Positions 1-9,301 of a DNA stretch of 64,000 nt are shown piece after piece. Source of the stretch: Thermoanaerobaculia bacterium (lineage in GTDB: Bacteria; Acidobacteriota; Thermoanaerobaculia; Gp7-AA8); NCBI GenBank assembly GCA_017883235.1, contig JADGNY010000014.1, positions 1-64,000 of the forward strand. Direction: 5' to 3'. The notes under the pieces were generated by a model. The model was not told the DNA's origin, searched no databases, and saw only the letters and a list, made by a program, of their open reading frames with translations. Both the position numbers and the translations under genes were made by a program. Every line of letters starts with the position of its first letter. Within the stretch, counting starts at the first letter, position 1.

Positions 1-228
1 CGACCCGGCGAGACGCCACGGCTCGAGACTTGACGCCAAAGTTGGTGGTTTTCGTGGGGAAAACCGCGAACTTCGCGGTCAGAAGCGCCAATTTCGCGGC
101 AAGGGCCCCGACGTTAGCCTACATCGTCGCGCCGTCGTGGCTCCTTGAGGCGAAAGACGATGTGCTGGCTGAGGCGGCCCAGTTGTGAAGTGTCCGACGA
201 TGTGAAAAAAAAAGTCTTCTGAGGAGAG
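1..228. other. Gene-free left edge with palindromic DNA
   Basis: No convincing gene. Bases 1-20 look like the end of the CGAGACGCC-type inverted repeat found elsewhere in the window. Bases 36-100 hold several short palindromes, the clearest being CCGCGAACTTCGCGG at 64-78, followed about 21 bp later by a weaker one at 85-100. This may be a degenerate relative of the palindrome arrays further on, but the spacing is irregular. Confidence 0.4.
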
Positions 229-3200
229 TTGCTTGGTGGGCGGGTAGGGAAGTTCGCCTCAACGTCACACCTATATCGAGTGGATTTCGAAAAACTAGGG
301 AAGAACCTCGCCGCCTTCTGGAAACTGTTCTCCAACCACCCGGTCCCGCGATTTGTGTTCGTGACCGTGTGCGTGGGCGCGCTTATTCTGGGCGTCCTTT
401 TTCTCATCGCCAAAGTCAAGGAAACGATTGCCCGGCTCTTTCGCGGCGACGCCGAGGAGAAACGTCGCATTCGCAGGCGCAGACGGTTCGCGGTGCACGT
501 CAGCACAGAGATCGACCGGATCGACACGCCCCCAGATTGGAGCGACCACAAGTTCAGCGAGCTCGAAGCGGAAGTCGAAGCGGAAGGTCACCGACGCCGC
601 GTGTTTGGATTCCGCCGCCAGCCGACGCTACGGCGCGAGGGATCGCTCTCCCGCGCTTTGCAAGCGAGTCGCGAACGCTTGATCCTGTTGGAAGGCGAGC
701 CCGGCGCTGGAAAGAGTGTCGCGCTGCGTCACCTTGCCGTCGTCCTTGCTTCCTCGGCTGCGAAGTCCCGGAATGCCAGATCGATTGTCCCTCTGTACAT
801 CAATCTCAAGTCGATCGATTGTCCGTCCGACAAACACGTGGATGTGGCGCTCATCCGCGAGCACGTTCTAAAGACACTAAACCGCGCGAATGACAGCGCC
901 GTCGAGGACTTCCTCAATGACGAATTTGCTCGCGGCCTGGAGGAAGGGACTTGGTTGTTTCTTTTTGACTCGTTCGATGAGATTCCGGACATTCTGAGTG
1001 CGACAGCTGCCGACACTTGGGTTCGCGAGTACGCCGATGCGATCAGCACCTTTCTACAAGGTCTCAACACATGTAGGGGGATTGTCGCATCCCGATATTT
1101 CCGGGGTCCAGGTGCGCTCGGTTGGCCTCGGTTTCGAATTCTCGCACTGTCCGATGAGCATCGCCGACGCCTGATCCAGCGAGCCGACCTTCCGGGGGCC
1201 ATTGAGGTCGACCTGATCAGCCGCCTCGAGCTCACCGGCCCAGAGCTAGCGGTAACTTCTCGCAATCCGATGTTTCTCGCACTGCTTTGCCAGCACGTCG
1301 CCAAGGGAAATCCTTTCCCCGAGAATACTCATGTTGTTTTCGAAGACTACGTGGACACACGTCTGCGTCGTGATGAGGGAAAGCTGATTCGGCGTTTCAG
1401 CGTTGGGCCGACTCAGGTGCGCGAAGCGGCCGAGCAGGCCGCATTCTGCATGGCGTATCACCCTACGCTCGGTTTAAGCCCGTCGCGAGCCGCGCTCGCG
1501 GCGGCCATGTCGGAGCGTGGCTATACGGGCGATGCAATGACGATGTTCGACGCGCTGGAATTCATCAAGCTTGCAAGCGCGGAAAGCGGAGCTGTCGACC
1601 CGCCATTTACATTCGCGCATCGCCGCTTCCAGGAGTACTTTGCCACGTCGGTTGTTTTGCATGAAGACATCGTCACGCCGGAAAGGCTCCTTACGGATGC
1701 ACGATGGCGAGAGACGGCGGTCGTGCTGCTGCAGACGCAAAGCGGCGAGCGGCTCGAACGCATCGTTGCCACGATTGGCGAACTTCTCGAACGGGTAGTT
1801 GCTTTGGTCGAAAGGGCGATGCCCGAGGATGTGCCTGCGATCCCCCTAAAGGAGCCGCAACCGTTGGATCGCAGTATGCTGCATTTGGTGCGCGACTTCC
1901 CCTGGCCGCCGCTAACCTTACACCTGCTGTCGTTGCTGCAATCGGGATATCAGGGGCGGGCATCGGCAGCTCCTGACTATCTGCGCGATCTCGTCGGTCG
2001 AATCGTGCTTCTCGCGACGGACTCCGGCACGCTCACCGACCGTAAGTGGGCACTCGAAGTCGCGGGCATCGCTCCAGCACCTATCCTTACGGCGGTCATT
2101 CGAGACGCGTTCGCGGGAGGGAGTCGCTGGCTCGGAGAAGTTGCGTACCGACAGGCAGCACTGCTACCTGTCGTACCGCCTGATATTGCTTGGTCAATCC
2201 GAAGGGCGTTGAAGATGTCATTTGTTTCTGGTCGTCTTCGCCGCGAACGCGACGCGACGTATGCCCACTTGCGACGACTTCCCCAGAATGCCCAGTTTGT
2301 CGATGCTGCACGTCTTCTAATCAGCATCCCACCAATCGATTTCGCTCTTCACGGATTCCTGTTGGCCATGATGATGCGTGAGGCAAACACTGTGTTGTCG
2401 GCTGTGGGGATGGCTGTCGCCTTGGCTATTTTGGCGGTCGCTCCTTATCTAGTGAGACAAGTTTGGCTAACTGATGGTACCGGTTTGTGGGCTGCCATCG
2501 GTTTCATCGTGAGTTTTCGGCTATTGATTGTAATGTTCATCGCTGGACCACCCGGTTGCGGCGTGTTGTTGATTGCTATCCCGATATTACTCTGGCCAGG
2601 CTTTGCCTTAGCAGCGGCCGGTGCAGGTCAGTTTACGGGAATTGTGTGGTGGCCGATTCTGAGTGCCTTTCCGCTTCTATTCGCGATGCGCGCTATTGGA
2701 GTAGCTGTTCGTAATGGCCTGAATCAGCTTCGTCGCGTGAAGTTTAGAAAACCAACGGTGAGTGAATTGCTCGGTGTTGGCCTTGTCCTTGCTGCCATCG
2801 TGCTTCTTCAAGGAGGCCAGTTTGACTCGTTCCTGCGCGGTAAGCGCGTCACGGCCCTGGGCGATGAGCTCGCCAAGTTCATCGGTGGCGTGTTCTTAAC
2901 GCTATCGTTCGGTGTGGTGTTTATTATATTCGCCCGTCAGATTGCTGTAGAGATCTATGACAACCGTCTGTGGAAGCGCGAAGTAAAACATGCGCAGCAT
3001 TTCGAAGATGTTGAACAATTGGTAAAGCTCCTGCGAAGGTTTCGCGCGAGAGGACTACAGCTCGTCGAGCGCGTCCGTAGTGAGTCGATGCTGGAACCAT
3101 CGGCTGCCAACGAGTTGTCAATCCGTCGCGTCGCCATTGAATTCGAAAATGAGCCTACAGAAAATCAAAAGTTGTGGCTGGCACAGAAAACCGTTCTTGA

Positions 3201-3315
3201 GCGTGGACGTTTCTGGTGGAAACAGTTCTGGGAGTTTAGGTCAGACGTAGACATGCGAATGATAGATGCTCTAAACATACTAGCTGAGCAGTTGCGCACA
3301 CGCCGAGCGATCTGA
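229..3315 (+). CDS. Membrane-anchored NACHT-domain STAND ATPase
   Basis: Predicted STAND-class NTPase of 1,028 residues, a type used by bacteria as sensors in anti-phage defence. One membrane helix lies at residues 41-62 and is followed by a basic stretch. The NACHT core has Walker A GEPGAGKS at 156-163 and a Walker B-like LFLFDSFDE at about 243-251. A helical region follows, then several hydrophobic helices between about 712 and 903, and a charged C-terminal tail. No enzymatic effector domain is recognisable, so the C-terminal membrane block may be the effector; this is inference. The TTG start at 229 has GAGGAG only two bases upstream, so the GTG at 280, in the same frame, is a reasonable alternative. 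It stands alone and converges with the anti-sigma gene 8 bp downstream. Codon bias and GC are lower than in neighbouring metabolic genes, which suggests horizontal transfer. Confidence 0.8.
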   Translation: MLGGRVGKFASTSHLYRVDFEKLGKNLAAFWKLFSNHPVPRFVFVTVCVGALILGVLFLIAKVKETIARLFRGDAEEKRRIRRRRRFAVHVSTEIDRIDTPPDWSDHKFSELEAEVEAEGHRRRVFGFRRQPTLRREGSLSRALQASRERLILLEGEPGAGKSVALRHLAVVLASSAAKSRNARSIVPLYINLKSIDCPSDKHVDVALIREHVLKTLNRANDSAVEDFLNDEFARGLEEGTWLFLFDSFDEIPDILSATAADTWVREYADAISTFLQGLNTCRGIVASRYFRGPGALGWPRFRILALSDEHRRRLIQRADLPGAIEVDLISRLELTGPELAVTSRNPMFLALLCQHVAKGNPFPENTHVVFEDYVDTRLRRDEGKLIRRFSVGPTQVREAAEQAAFCMAYHPTLGLSPSRAALAAAMSERGYTGDAMTMFDALEFIKLASAESGAVDPPFTFAHRRFQEYFATSVVLHEDIVTPERLLTDARWRETAVVLLQTQSGERLERIVATIGELLERVVALVERAMPEDVPAIPLKEPQPLDRSMLHLVRDFPWPPLTLHLLSLLQSGYQGRASAAPDYLRDLVGRIVLLATDSGTLTDRKWALEVAGIAPAPILTAVIRDAFAGGSRWLGEVAYRQAALLPVVPPDIAWSIRRALKMSFVSGRLRRERDATYAHLRRLPQNAQFVDAARLLISIPPIDFALHGFLLAMMMREANTVLSAVGMAVALAILAVAPYLVRQVWLTDGTGLWAAIGFIVSFRLLIVMFIAGPPGCGVLLIAIPILLWPGFALAAAGAGQFTGIVWWPILSAFPLLFAMRAIGVAVRNGLNQLRRVKFRKPTVSELLGVGLVLAAIVLLQGGQFDSFLRGKRVTALGDELAKFIGGVFLTLSFGVVFIIFARQIAVEIYDNRLWKREVKHAQHFEDVEQLVKLLRRFRARGLQLVERVRSESMLEPSAANELSIRRVAIEFENEPTENQKLWLAQKTVLERGRFWWKQFWEFRSDVDMRMIDALNILAEQLRTRRAI

Positions 3316-3323
3316 ATCATCGG

Positions 3324-3566
3324 TTATCGTTTCACGCGCTTCATCGCCTCGATCAACTCCGCCGGGGAGTCGTGCGCCAGCTCCTCCTCTTGTTCCGCGG
3401 TGCCGCGAACGAGCTCGATCGTTTCGCGGTAGGTGGCGAGATAGGCGCGGCAGGAGGGGCAGACCAGCAGGTGCAGGTCGAAACTGTGGCGGGTCTCCGC
3501 GTCCAGCTCGTCGTCGACATACGAGTCGAGGAAGGCGATCAACTCGATGCAGGTCACGTGGCTCAT
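3324..3566 (-). CDS. Zinc-finger anti-sigma factor
   Basis: Small 80-residue protein with the zinc-associated anti-sigma signature His-x3-Cys-x2-Cys (HLLVCPSC, residues 32-39). The family binds an ECF sigma factor and keeps it from RNA polymerase. No transmembrane segment is visible, so it is probably cytoplasmic. Its ATG overlaps the stop of the upstream sigma gene by four bases, typical of a translationally coupled sigma/anti-sigma pair. The sigma gene upstream is frameshifted in this sequence, so the pair may be inactive here. Confidence 0.85.
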   Translation of the reverse strand: MSHVTCIELIAFLDSYVDDELDAETRHSFDLHLLVCPSCRAYLATYRETIELVRGTAEQEEELAHDSPAELIEAMKRVKR

Positions 3567-4175
3567 ATCGCGCCTCGCATGTGCGGGTCGAGCAGCGTGC
3601 GCAGCGCCTGGCGGGCGCGGTGCAGTTTGACCTTGAGATTGTCGCGGGTGATCTTCAGCTTTTCCGCGACGATGTCGGCCGGAAGCTGCTCGATGTCGCG
3701 GAGCACCAGCACGATGCGGTACGGCTCGGGCAGTTGATCGATGCACCGCCGCACCAGAGCGCGCGCCTGTTCGCGCTGGAGGATCTCCTCGGCGGTCTCG
3801 GTCCAGCCGACCGACGACTGCTGCTGATTGCCGTCGGCTTCGAAGGCAGGTAACAGCGCGTCGACATCTTTCTCGCGCCGTGCGCGGATGCGCAGCTTCA
3901 TCAGTGCGCAATTCACGGCAATTCTGTGCAGCCACGTCGAGACGCGGCTCTCCGAATTGAACTCGCCGATGGCGCGGAAGGCGGCCACGAAGGTCTCCTG
4001 AACGGCGTCGCGGGCCTCTTCCTCGTCGCGCAGGAATGCGGCGCGTCACCGCCAGCAGCGGCGCGGCGTGGTGTTCCACCAACTCCTCGAATGCAACTTC
4101 GTCGCCGGTGCGCAATCGCTCGATGAGGTACCCGTCATCGGCCAGCGTAGCGCGTTCAGTCGTCGAGGAGAGCAT
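3563..4175 (-). pseudogene. ECF RNA polymerase sigma factor with a one-base frameshift
   Basis: Sigma-70 family ECF factor split over two frames. The first part (from ATG at 4175) reads MLSSTTERATLADDGYLIER and continues through EEALFEELV-like region 2.1 residues to AVTRR. The rest, from about 3988 down, holds region 2 (FNSESRVSTWLHRIAVNC) and region 4 (LPEPYRIVLVLRDIEQLPA, then an HTH). The reading frame changes near 4030-4040 around the bases CGCATTCCTGCGC. The whole span is 613 nt, one more than a multiple of three, and removing one base restores the family pattern RRxLRDEEEARDAVQETF. It is therefore either a real frameshift mutation or a sequencing error. The start overlaps the end of the GGDEF-EAL gene by 20 bases and its stop overlaps the anti-sigma gene by 4. 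Confidence 0.8.
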
Positions 4176-6123
4176 TGAACATGTGACCCGAGGCCACCAG
4201 GCGGCCGGCGGCCTCCTCGGAGAGCGGCTCCGAGAAGAGGAAGCCCTGCGCATATTCGCATCCGAGCGCCTTCAGCCGCTGGAGTTGACTCAGAGTCTCC
4301 ACCCCCTCGGCCACGACCTCGATGCCGAGGTTGTGGGCGAGGGAAATGATGGTCTTCACCAACTCGCAATGTTCGTCGCTCGAATCGAGCGTGGCCACGA
4401 AGGAGCGGTCGATCTTCAGCGCGTCGATCGGCAGAGTGACCAGATACGCCAGCGACGAATAGCCGGTTCCGAAGTCGTCGATGCAAAGCTCGATGCCGAG
4501 CTGCTGTACGCGCTCGAAGAACTCCGCGGCGCTCCGCTCGACCATGGCGCTCTCGGTGATCTCGAGCCGGAGCGAGGCCCCTTCCACTTGCGCCGCGGAC
4601 ATCACGCGATCGAGCTCGTCGATCAGGGTCGGGTCGAAGGTCTGCCGCAGCGAGACGTTGATGCTCGCCGTCAGCGGCGCGCCGGCGATGGTGTGCCAGT
4701 GGCGCAGTTGCGCGCAGACGCGCTTGAGCACCCACACGCCGATCGGCACGATGAGGCCGTTCTCCTCGGCGATGGAGATGAAGTCGTTCGGCGCGATCGT
4801 GCCGCGCAGCGGATGATCCCAGCGCAGAAGGGCCTCGAATCCCTTCACCTCGCCGGAGAGAAGGGAGACGATCGGCTGATAGACGAGGTGGAACTCCTCG
4901 CGCTCCACCGCGCGGCGCAGATCCATCTCCATCAGCATCCGCTCCACCGCCTGCACGTGCATGCGGCGGTCGAAGATCTCGTAGCGCCCCTTGCCGCGCT
5001 CCTTGGCGCGGTACATGGCCGTGTCGGCATCGCGCAGCACCGCGTCGGCGGTGCGGTAGCCGGTGGCGCTGACGGCGATGCCGATGCTCGCGGAGGTGAA
5101 GACCTCTTCGTTCGAAACCGTGAACGGCCGCGCCAGCTCAGCGGTGATCCGCTCGGCGATGCCGGTCGCTTCGCTGGCGTCGGAAATGTTCTCGATGAGG
5201 ATGGTGAACTCGTCGCCGCCGATGCGCGCCACGAGATCGGATGGACGAACGCAGCCCAGCAGCCGGTCCGCGGCGAGGCGGAGCAGCTCATCGCCGGCGA
5301 TGTGGCCGAGCGAGTCGTTGACGAGCTTGAAACGGTCGAGATCGAGAAAGAGCACGGCGAAGTCGTAGACGTGCTCGCGGGCATTCATGGCGATGGCGTG
5401 ATCGAGCCTGTTCATGAACAGCGAGCGGTTGGGCAGACCGGTGACGGCATCGTGCATGGCGTCGTGCGTCATCTGGCGTTCGCTGTGCTGGCGCTCGGCG
5501 ATCTCGCGCTGCAGCTCGGCGTTGATCCGCATCAGCTCCTCGCCGCGCTCCGCGTAGGCGGCGAGATCGGCATGCGCACGCTCCAGCGCGCGCGCCGACT
5601 GCTGCCGCTGTAACTCGGCCGAGGTGCGGCCGGCCACGACGAGAAGCGTGGAGCGGATCAGCGCCGCGTCCGCCATCGGCCGCCGGCTCATCACGCCGAT
5701 CCAGCCGAACGCCGCTCCCTCGGCGTCGATCAGGGCGATGGCCGCGTAACTCTCAATCGACTGCTCGGCGAGTCCGGGGTCGAGCGGGTAGCGCGCGGCG
5801 GCACCGTTGGGGATCCAGCAGAAGTGCTGTTGCACCACTTCGCCGCACGGCGTTCCGCCGAGCACATATTCAATGTTGGCGACGTGCGCGTTGTCGACGA
5901 AGCGGGCCACGGTCCGCGCGCGGAGCGGCTCTTCGCCGGCCAGCTCCGCGGCAAACGCGAACTCGGCGCCGAGCGTCTGCGCCAGCTCGCTGACGAGCGT
6001 GCGGAAGTACTCGGGACCGGGACTGCAGAGTGAAAGTCCTTCGAGCAATTCGCGGATCGGCTCGTGCAAGCCGGCCGGCTCTTCTGTCTTCGTCATCCTG
6101 GAGGCCTGGTCATTCATGGGCAT
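4156..6123 (-). CDS. GGDEF-EAL cyclic-di-GMP turnover protein with N-terminal sensor region
   Basis: A 655-residue cytoplasmic protein predicted to make and/or break cyclic di-GMP. Residues 25-170 resemble a GAF-like sensor, 175-220 form a coiled coil, then comes a GGDEF domain with the intact active-site sequence GGDEF at 302-306. An RxxD inhibitory site (RPSD, 293-296) sits five residues before it. The EAL domain has the intact signature FEALLRW from residue 429, plus IDDFGTGYSS and the later EGVET motif. Both catalytic domains therefore look active, so the net direction cannot be told from sequence. No membrane helix is visible. It heads an operon with the frameshifted sigma factor and anti-sigma factor. 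A 14-bp palindrome lies 37-50 bases upstream of its start. Confidence 0.92.
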   Translation of the reverse strand: MPMNDQASRMTKTEEPAGLHEPIRELLEGLSLCSPGPEYFRTLVSELAQTLGAEFAFAAELAGEEPLRARTVARFVDNAHVANIEYVLGGTPCGEVVQQHFCWIPNGAAARYPLDPGLAEQSIESYAAIALIDAEGAAFGWIGVMSRRPMADAALIRSTLLVVAGRTSAELQRQQSARALERAHADLAAYAERGEELMRINAELQREIAERQHSERQMTHDAMHDAVTGLPNRSLFMNRLDHAIAMNAREHVYDFAVLFLDLDRFKLVNDSLGHIAGDELLRLAADRLLGCVRPSDLVARIGGDEFTILIENISDASEATGIAERITAELARPFTVSNEEVFTSASIGIAVSATGYRTADAVLRDADTAMYRAKERGKGRYEIFDRRMHVQAVERMLMEMDLRRAVEREEFHLVYQPIVSLLSGEVKGFEALLRWDHPLRGTIAPNDFISIAEENGLIVPIGVWVLKRVCAQLRHWHTIAGAPLTASINVSLRQTFDPTLIDELDRVMSAAQVEGASLRLEITESAMVERSAAEFFERVQQLGIELCIDDFGTGYSSLAYLVTLPIDALKIDRSFVATLDSSDEHCELVKTIISLAHNLGIEVVAEGVETLSQLQRLKALGCEYAQGFLFSEPLSEEAAGRLVASGHMFNALLDD

Positions 6124-6159
6124 TTGTTTCCCTCACAACGCACCTTAGATGACGTTTAA

Positions 6160-6173
6160 TGTAACCGGTTACA
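6160..6173. promoter_or_regulatory. Candidate operator palindrome TGTAACCGGTTACA
   Basis: Perfect 14-bp palindrome upstream of the GGDEF-EAL gene (start 6123, leftward). Its form, with a central CG and TGTAAC arms, is typical of LacI/GalR-family operators. No such regulator gene is in the window, so the binding protein is unknown. Confidence 0.45.
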
Positions 6174-6338
6174 CCGTTTGCGGAAAGTGATGCGTGGAGT
6201 TCACACGCTGTTCACGGAAAACGTGAGTGCGAAGGGGTCAGAAGGCGAGCAGGAAGCTGGCTGTCATTCTGACCCGCGTCCACCGCGCACGAAACCGAGA
6301 AAGGTCAGACGAAACTCCTGCGCCAGCGCGCTTGGAAA

Positions 6339-6523
6339 GGAGAGCGGGCGTCCGCGCCTGCTCCCGACGGGCGTCTCGCCCGGCGGTGGGGACGAACGCG
6401 AACGTAAATGTTGCGTAGAGACGGCGATGTCTCCATCCGCGCGTTTCAGGTTCGATCCTGCTATCGGCGGACCCACCGCCGGGCGAGACGCCACGCCGGG
6501 AGCAGGCGAGACGCCCGCTCTCC
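6339..6523. repeat. Inverted-repeat element, CGTCTCGCCCGG family
   Basis: Two arms of about 50 bp (6339-6390 and 6472-6523) are near-complementary and contain GGGCGTCTCGCCC. The same family recurs at 15921, 36543 and 50528. The space 6178-6589 between the GGDEF gene and the MFS gene holds this element and no gene. Confidence 0.85.
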
Positions 6524-6589
6524 GTTCGCGTTGCGCGTCTCCCCGTCCGCAACCGCGAGACCCCGAAACCCCATACACTCCCACCCTCC

Positions 6590-7843
6590 ATGTCCGACCA
6601 AACTGAGAAGGTCCCCGCGTACTCCTGGTACGCCCTCTCCATCCTCACCGCGGTCTACGTCCTCAACTTCCTCGACCGCACGCTGATCTACATCCTCTTC
6701 ACGCCGATCAAAGCGGAACTGCACTTCACCGACCTGCAGCTCGCGCTGCTCGGCACCACCTCCTTTGTCATCTTCTACACGCTCCTCGGCGTGCCGTTCG
6801 GACGGCTGGCCGACCGCACAAAGCGGAAGATGATCATCGGCATCGGGCTCGCCGTCTGGAGCCTCTTCTCCGGTCTCACCGGATTCGCCAGCAGCTTCTG
6901 GACGATCTTCTTCTGCCGCCTGATGGTCGGAGTGGGCGAGGCGACGCTCGGCCCCGCCGCGCTCTCATTACTCAGCGATTACTTCCCGACGCGGATGCGC
7001 GCCACAGTGCAGTCGGTCTACTCCTCCGGCATCGCCATCGGCGGCGGCCTGGCGTTCTTTCTCGGTGGATGGATCGGACAGGCGCACGGGTGGCGCTGGG
7101 CGTTTTACCTGCTCGGATTCCCTGGCCTGGTGCTTGCGCTGCTTGTCTTCGCGCTGCGCGAAGAGCCGCGCGGGCGGACGGAATCGGCGGCGGTGCTGGC
7201 CAGCGGCGGCAGCGACTGGAAGCTTCTCTTCCGCTCCAAACCGCTGCTCTTCCTCTACGCCGGTTACGCGCTCTTCGCGCTCTCTTCGAACAACCTCGGC
7301 ATCTGGGGTGCGGCGTTCTTCGTGCGCGTGCACCATGTCAGCCTGCTCACGGTCGGCGTTGCCGCCGGCATCCTTTCCATCGCTGTCGGTATCCCGGCGA
7401 TGATCTTCAGCGGCTACCACTCCGACCGATTCAGCCGCCGGTTCGCCGGCGGACGGATGGCCTTTACCGCCTACGCCGCGGCCCTCTCGGTCCCGCTCTG
7501 GCTCGTCGTGCTCTTCGCCAGCAGCCTCACGTTCGTCGTCATCGTCAACATCGTTCTCTATGGTCTGGCGTTGATGTGGGTTGGTCCGGCGACGGCCGAT
7601 GTCCATGACCTGGCCGGCCCGAAGTTGCGCGGCCTGGCCATCGGCATCTTCTTCTCCATCGTCAACATCGTCGCCTACGGTTTCGGCGGACCGCTCATCG
7701 GCCGCATCAGCGACATCCTCGGCGTAGCGAAGAACCCCGACCAGATGCGGCTGTCGCTCCTGGTCTGTCCGATCGCCTGCGCACTCGGGGCGATGCTGCT
7801 GTGGATGGGGAGCAGGGCGAGGAAATCAATGCCTCCATCCTGA
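6590..7843 (+). CDS. MFS transporter (spinster-like)
   Basis: Inner-membrane permease of 417 residues with about twelve hydrophobic helices, the usual MFS length. The cytoplasmic loop 2-3 motif GRLADRTKRK (around residues 72-81) is the major facilitator signature, and helix 4 has RLMVGVGEATLGPAA, typical of the spinster-like branch found in many environmental bacteria. The substrate cannot be told. It starts at ATG 6590 just after the inverted repeat and its stop lies inside the next inverted repeat at 7838. It appears monocistronic, with the efflux genes beginning 190 bp later. Confidence 0.88.
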   Translation: MSDQTEKVPAYSWYALSILTAVYVLNFLDRTLIYILFTPIKAELHFTDLQLALLGTTSFVIFYTLLGVPFGRLADRTKRKMIIGIGLAVWSLFSGLTGFASSFWTIFFCRLMVGVGEATLGPAALSLLSDYFPTRMRATVQSVYSSGIAIGGGLAFFLGGWIGQAHGWRWAFYLLGFPGLVLALLVFALREEPRGRTESAAVLASGGSDWKLLFRSKPLLFLYAGYALFALSSNNLGIWGAAFFVRVHHVSLLTVGVAAGILSIAVGIPAMIFSGYHSDRFSRRFAGGRMAFTAYAAALSVPLWLVVLFASSLTFVVIVNIVLYGLALMWVGPATADVHDLAGPKLRGLAIGIFFSIVNIVAYGFGGPLIGRISDILGVAKNPDQMRLSLLVCPIACALGAMLLWMGSRARKSMPPS

Positions 7844-7962
7844 CGGCGAGCGCAGCGAGCCTGTCAGGATCTCCGGTGGCACCGCGCGGGCTTTGCTGGA
7901 ACCGACTGCCGCGCGGTCTGACCGGAGATCCTGACAGGCTCGCTTCGCTCACCGTCAGGATG
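7838..7962. repeat. Inverted-repeat element, CCTGACGGCGAGCGCAGCGAG family
   Basis: Arms 7838-7878 and 7922-7962 are complementary over about 41 bp with two mismatches. The element overlaps the MFS stop codon and probably folds as a terminator-like hairpin. Confidence 0.88.
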
Positions 7963-8034
7963 ACAACCAGACGCAACCCCCGCCCCCTCTCCCCGTATAG
8001 CTCTTCAGGTTCGTTCAACGAGGAGCTTCCTGTC

Positions 8035-9270
8035 ATGAGGCGTCGCACCAAAATCATCATCGGAATCGTCGTCCTGGTCGTGGCCGGTGGGCTGACCGCC
8101 GGCTTCGTGTCGCAGCGCGGCAAGGACGTTACGCCGGTTACGTTTGGCAAAGTGCAGCGGCAGGATCTGACCAGCAAAGTCTCGGCGAACGGACGCATCG
8201 ACGCCAAGCGAAAGGTCGATCTTTCGGCGAACGTGATGGGACAGGTCGTCAACCTCGCCGTGCGCGAGGGCGACGTCGTGAAGAAGGACGACTTCCTGCT
8301 GCAGATCGATCAGAAGCAGCTCGCCGCCACGGCCCGCAGCGCCGATGCCGCGCTGCAGGCGGTCTTCTCCGATCGCGATGCGTCCAAAGCGATGGCCATC
8401 GCCGCCGATCAGGACTACCAGCGCGCGCTGAAAAACTTCGACCAGAAGATCATTCCGCGGGCCGACCTCGACCGCGCGCAAAGCGCCCGCGATTCCGCGC
8501 GCGCCAACGTGATGGCGCTCGAGCAGCGTATCAGCCAGGCCCGCGAGAACCTCAACGCCGCACGCGACACGCTGTCGAAGACGACCATGCGCGCGCCGAT
8601 TGCCGGCATCGTTACCGCCCTCCCGGTCGAAGAAGGGGAAGTGGCCGTCATCGGTACGATGAACAACGCCGGCACGGTGCTGATGACCATCGCCGACATG
8701 AGCGTCGTCGAAGCGGTGATGGAGGTCGACGAGACCGACATCCCCTCGGTGAAAGTCGGCCAGCGGGCCACGGTCACCATCGACGCCTATCCGAACAAGA
8801 CATTCCCCGGTCTGGTGACCGAGGTGGCCTCGAGTCCCATCAAAGTCAACGGCGTCGCCCCCGGTACCACCCAGGCTGTGAACTTCGAAGTCAAGATCCA
8901 GGTCGAGAATCCGCCGCCGGGCGTCCACCCCGGCTTCTCCGCTTCGGCGGACATCATCACCGGAACCCGCCCGAAAGCGCTGGCCATCCCCATTCAGGCT
9001 CTGGTGGTGCGCGAGAAGCCGGGGAAAACGGTTGGAAAGCCGCAGGACGAGGAGGGAGTCTTCGTCGTTCAAAGCGGCGCGGTGAAATTCGAGACGGTGA
9101 AGACCGGCCTCTCCGGCGACAGCGCCATCGAGCTCGTGAGCGGCGGGAAGGAAGGCCAGCAGATCGTGACCGGTCCCTTCCGCGCGCTGCGGGAGATCAA
9201 GGACGGGACGAAGGTGAAGGAGATGCCGCAGGAGAAGGATGGAGCGGCGGGTGCGGGTGGGAAAAGCTAG
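8035..9270 (+). CDS. Periplasmic adaptor subunit of an efflux pump (MacA/HlyD type)
   Basis: Membrane-fusion protein of 411 residues. It has an N-terminal signal anchor (residues 4-23), a biotinyl-lipoyl-like half-motif, a long alpha-helical hairpin around residues 95-190, then beta-barrel and membrane-proximal domains. Such adaptors bridge an inner-membrane transporter and an outer-membrane channel. The start chosen is ATG 8035, preceded by AGGAG nine bases upstream; the open frame further upstream is repeat DNA. Two MacB-type permease genes follow at once, so the three probably form one export system. No outer-membrane factor or ABC ATPase is next to it. Confidence 0.9.
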   Translation: MRRRTKIIIGIVVLVVAGGLTAGFVSQRGKDVTPVTFGKVQRQDLTSKVSANGRIDAKRKVDLSANVMGQVVNLAVREGDVVKKDDFLLQIDQKQLAATARSADAALQAVFSDRDASKAMAIAADQDYQRALKNFDQKIIPRADLDRAQSARDSARANVMALEQRISQARENLNAARDTLSKTTMRAPIAGIVTALPVEEGEVAVIGTMNNAGTVLMTIADMSVVEAVMEVDETDIPSVKVGQRATVTIDAYPNKTFPGLVTEVASSPIKVNGVAPGTTQAVNFEVKIQVENPPPGVHPGFSASADIITGTRPKALAIPIQALVVREKPGKTVGKPQDEEGVFVVQSGAVKFETVKTGLSGDSAIELVSGGKEGQQIVTGPFRALREIKDGTKVKEMPQEKDGAAGAGGKS

Positions 9271-9271
9271 C

Positions 9272-9299
9272 AACCGACAACCGATAACCGACAACCTTC
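9272..9299. repeat. Short tandem CCGACAACCGATAA repeat
   Basis: About three imperfect copies of AACCGACA between adaptor and permease genes. No clear function. Confidence 0.5.
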
Positions 9300-9301
9300 C
9301 C

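Noticed and set aside
36-100. A sixth palindrome array at the left edge
   Set aside because: Palindromes are present but centres are spaced 15-16 and 21 bp, and the region is too short to prove a period.
4036-5613. A 525-codon open frame on the plus strand
   Set aside because: Antisense to the GGDEF-EAL gene, whose catalytic motifs are intact; shadow frame.
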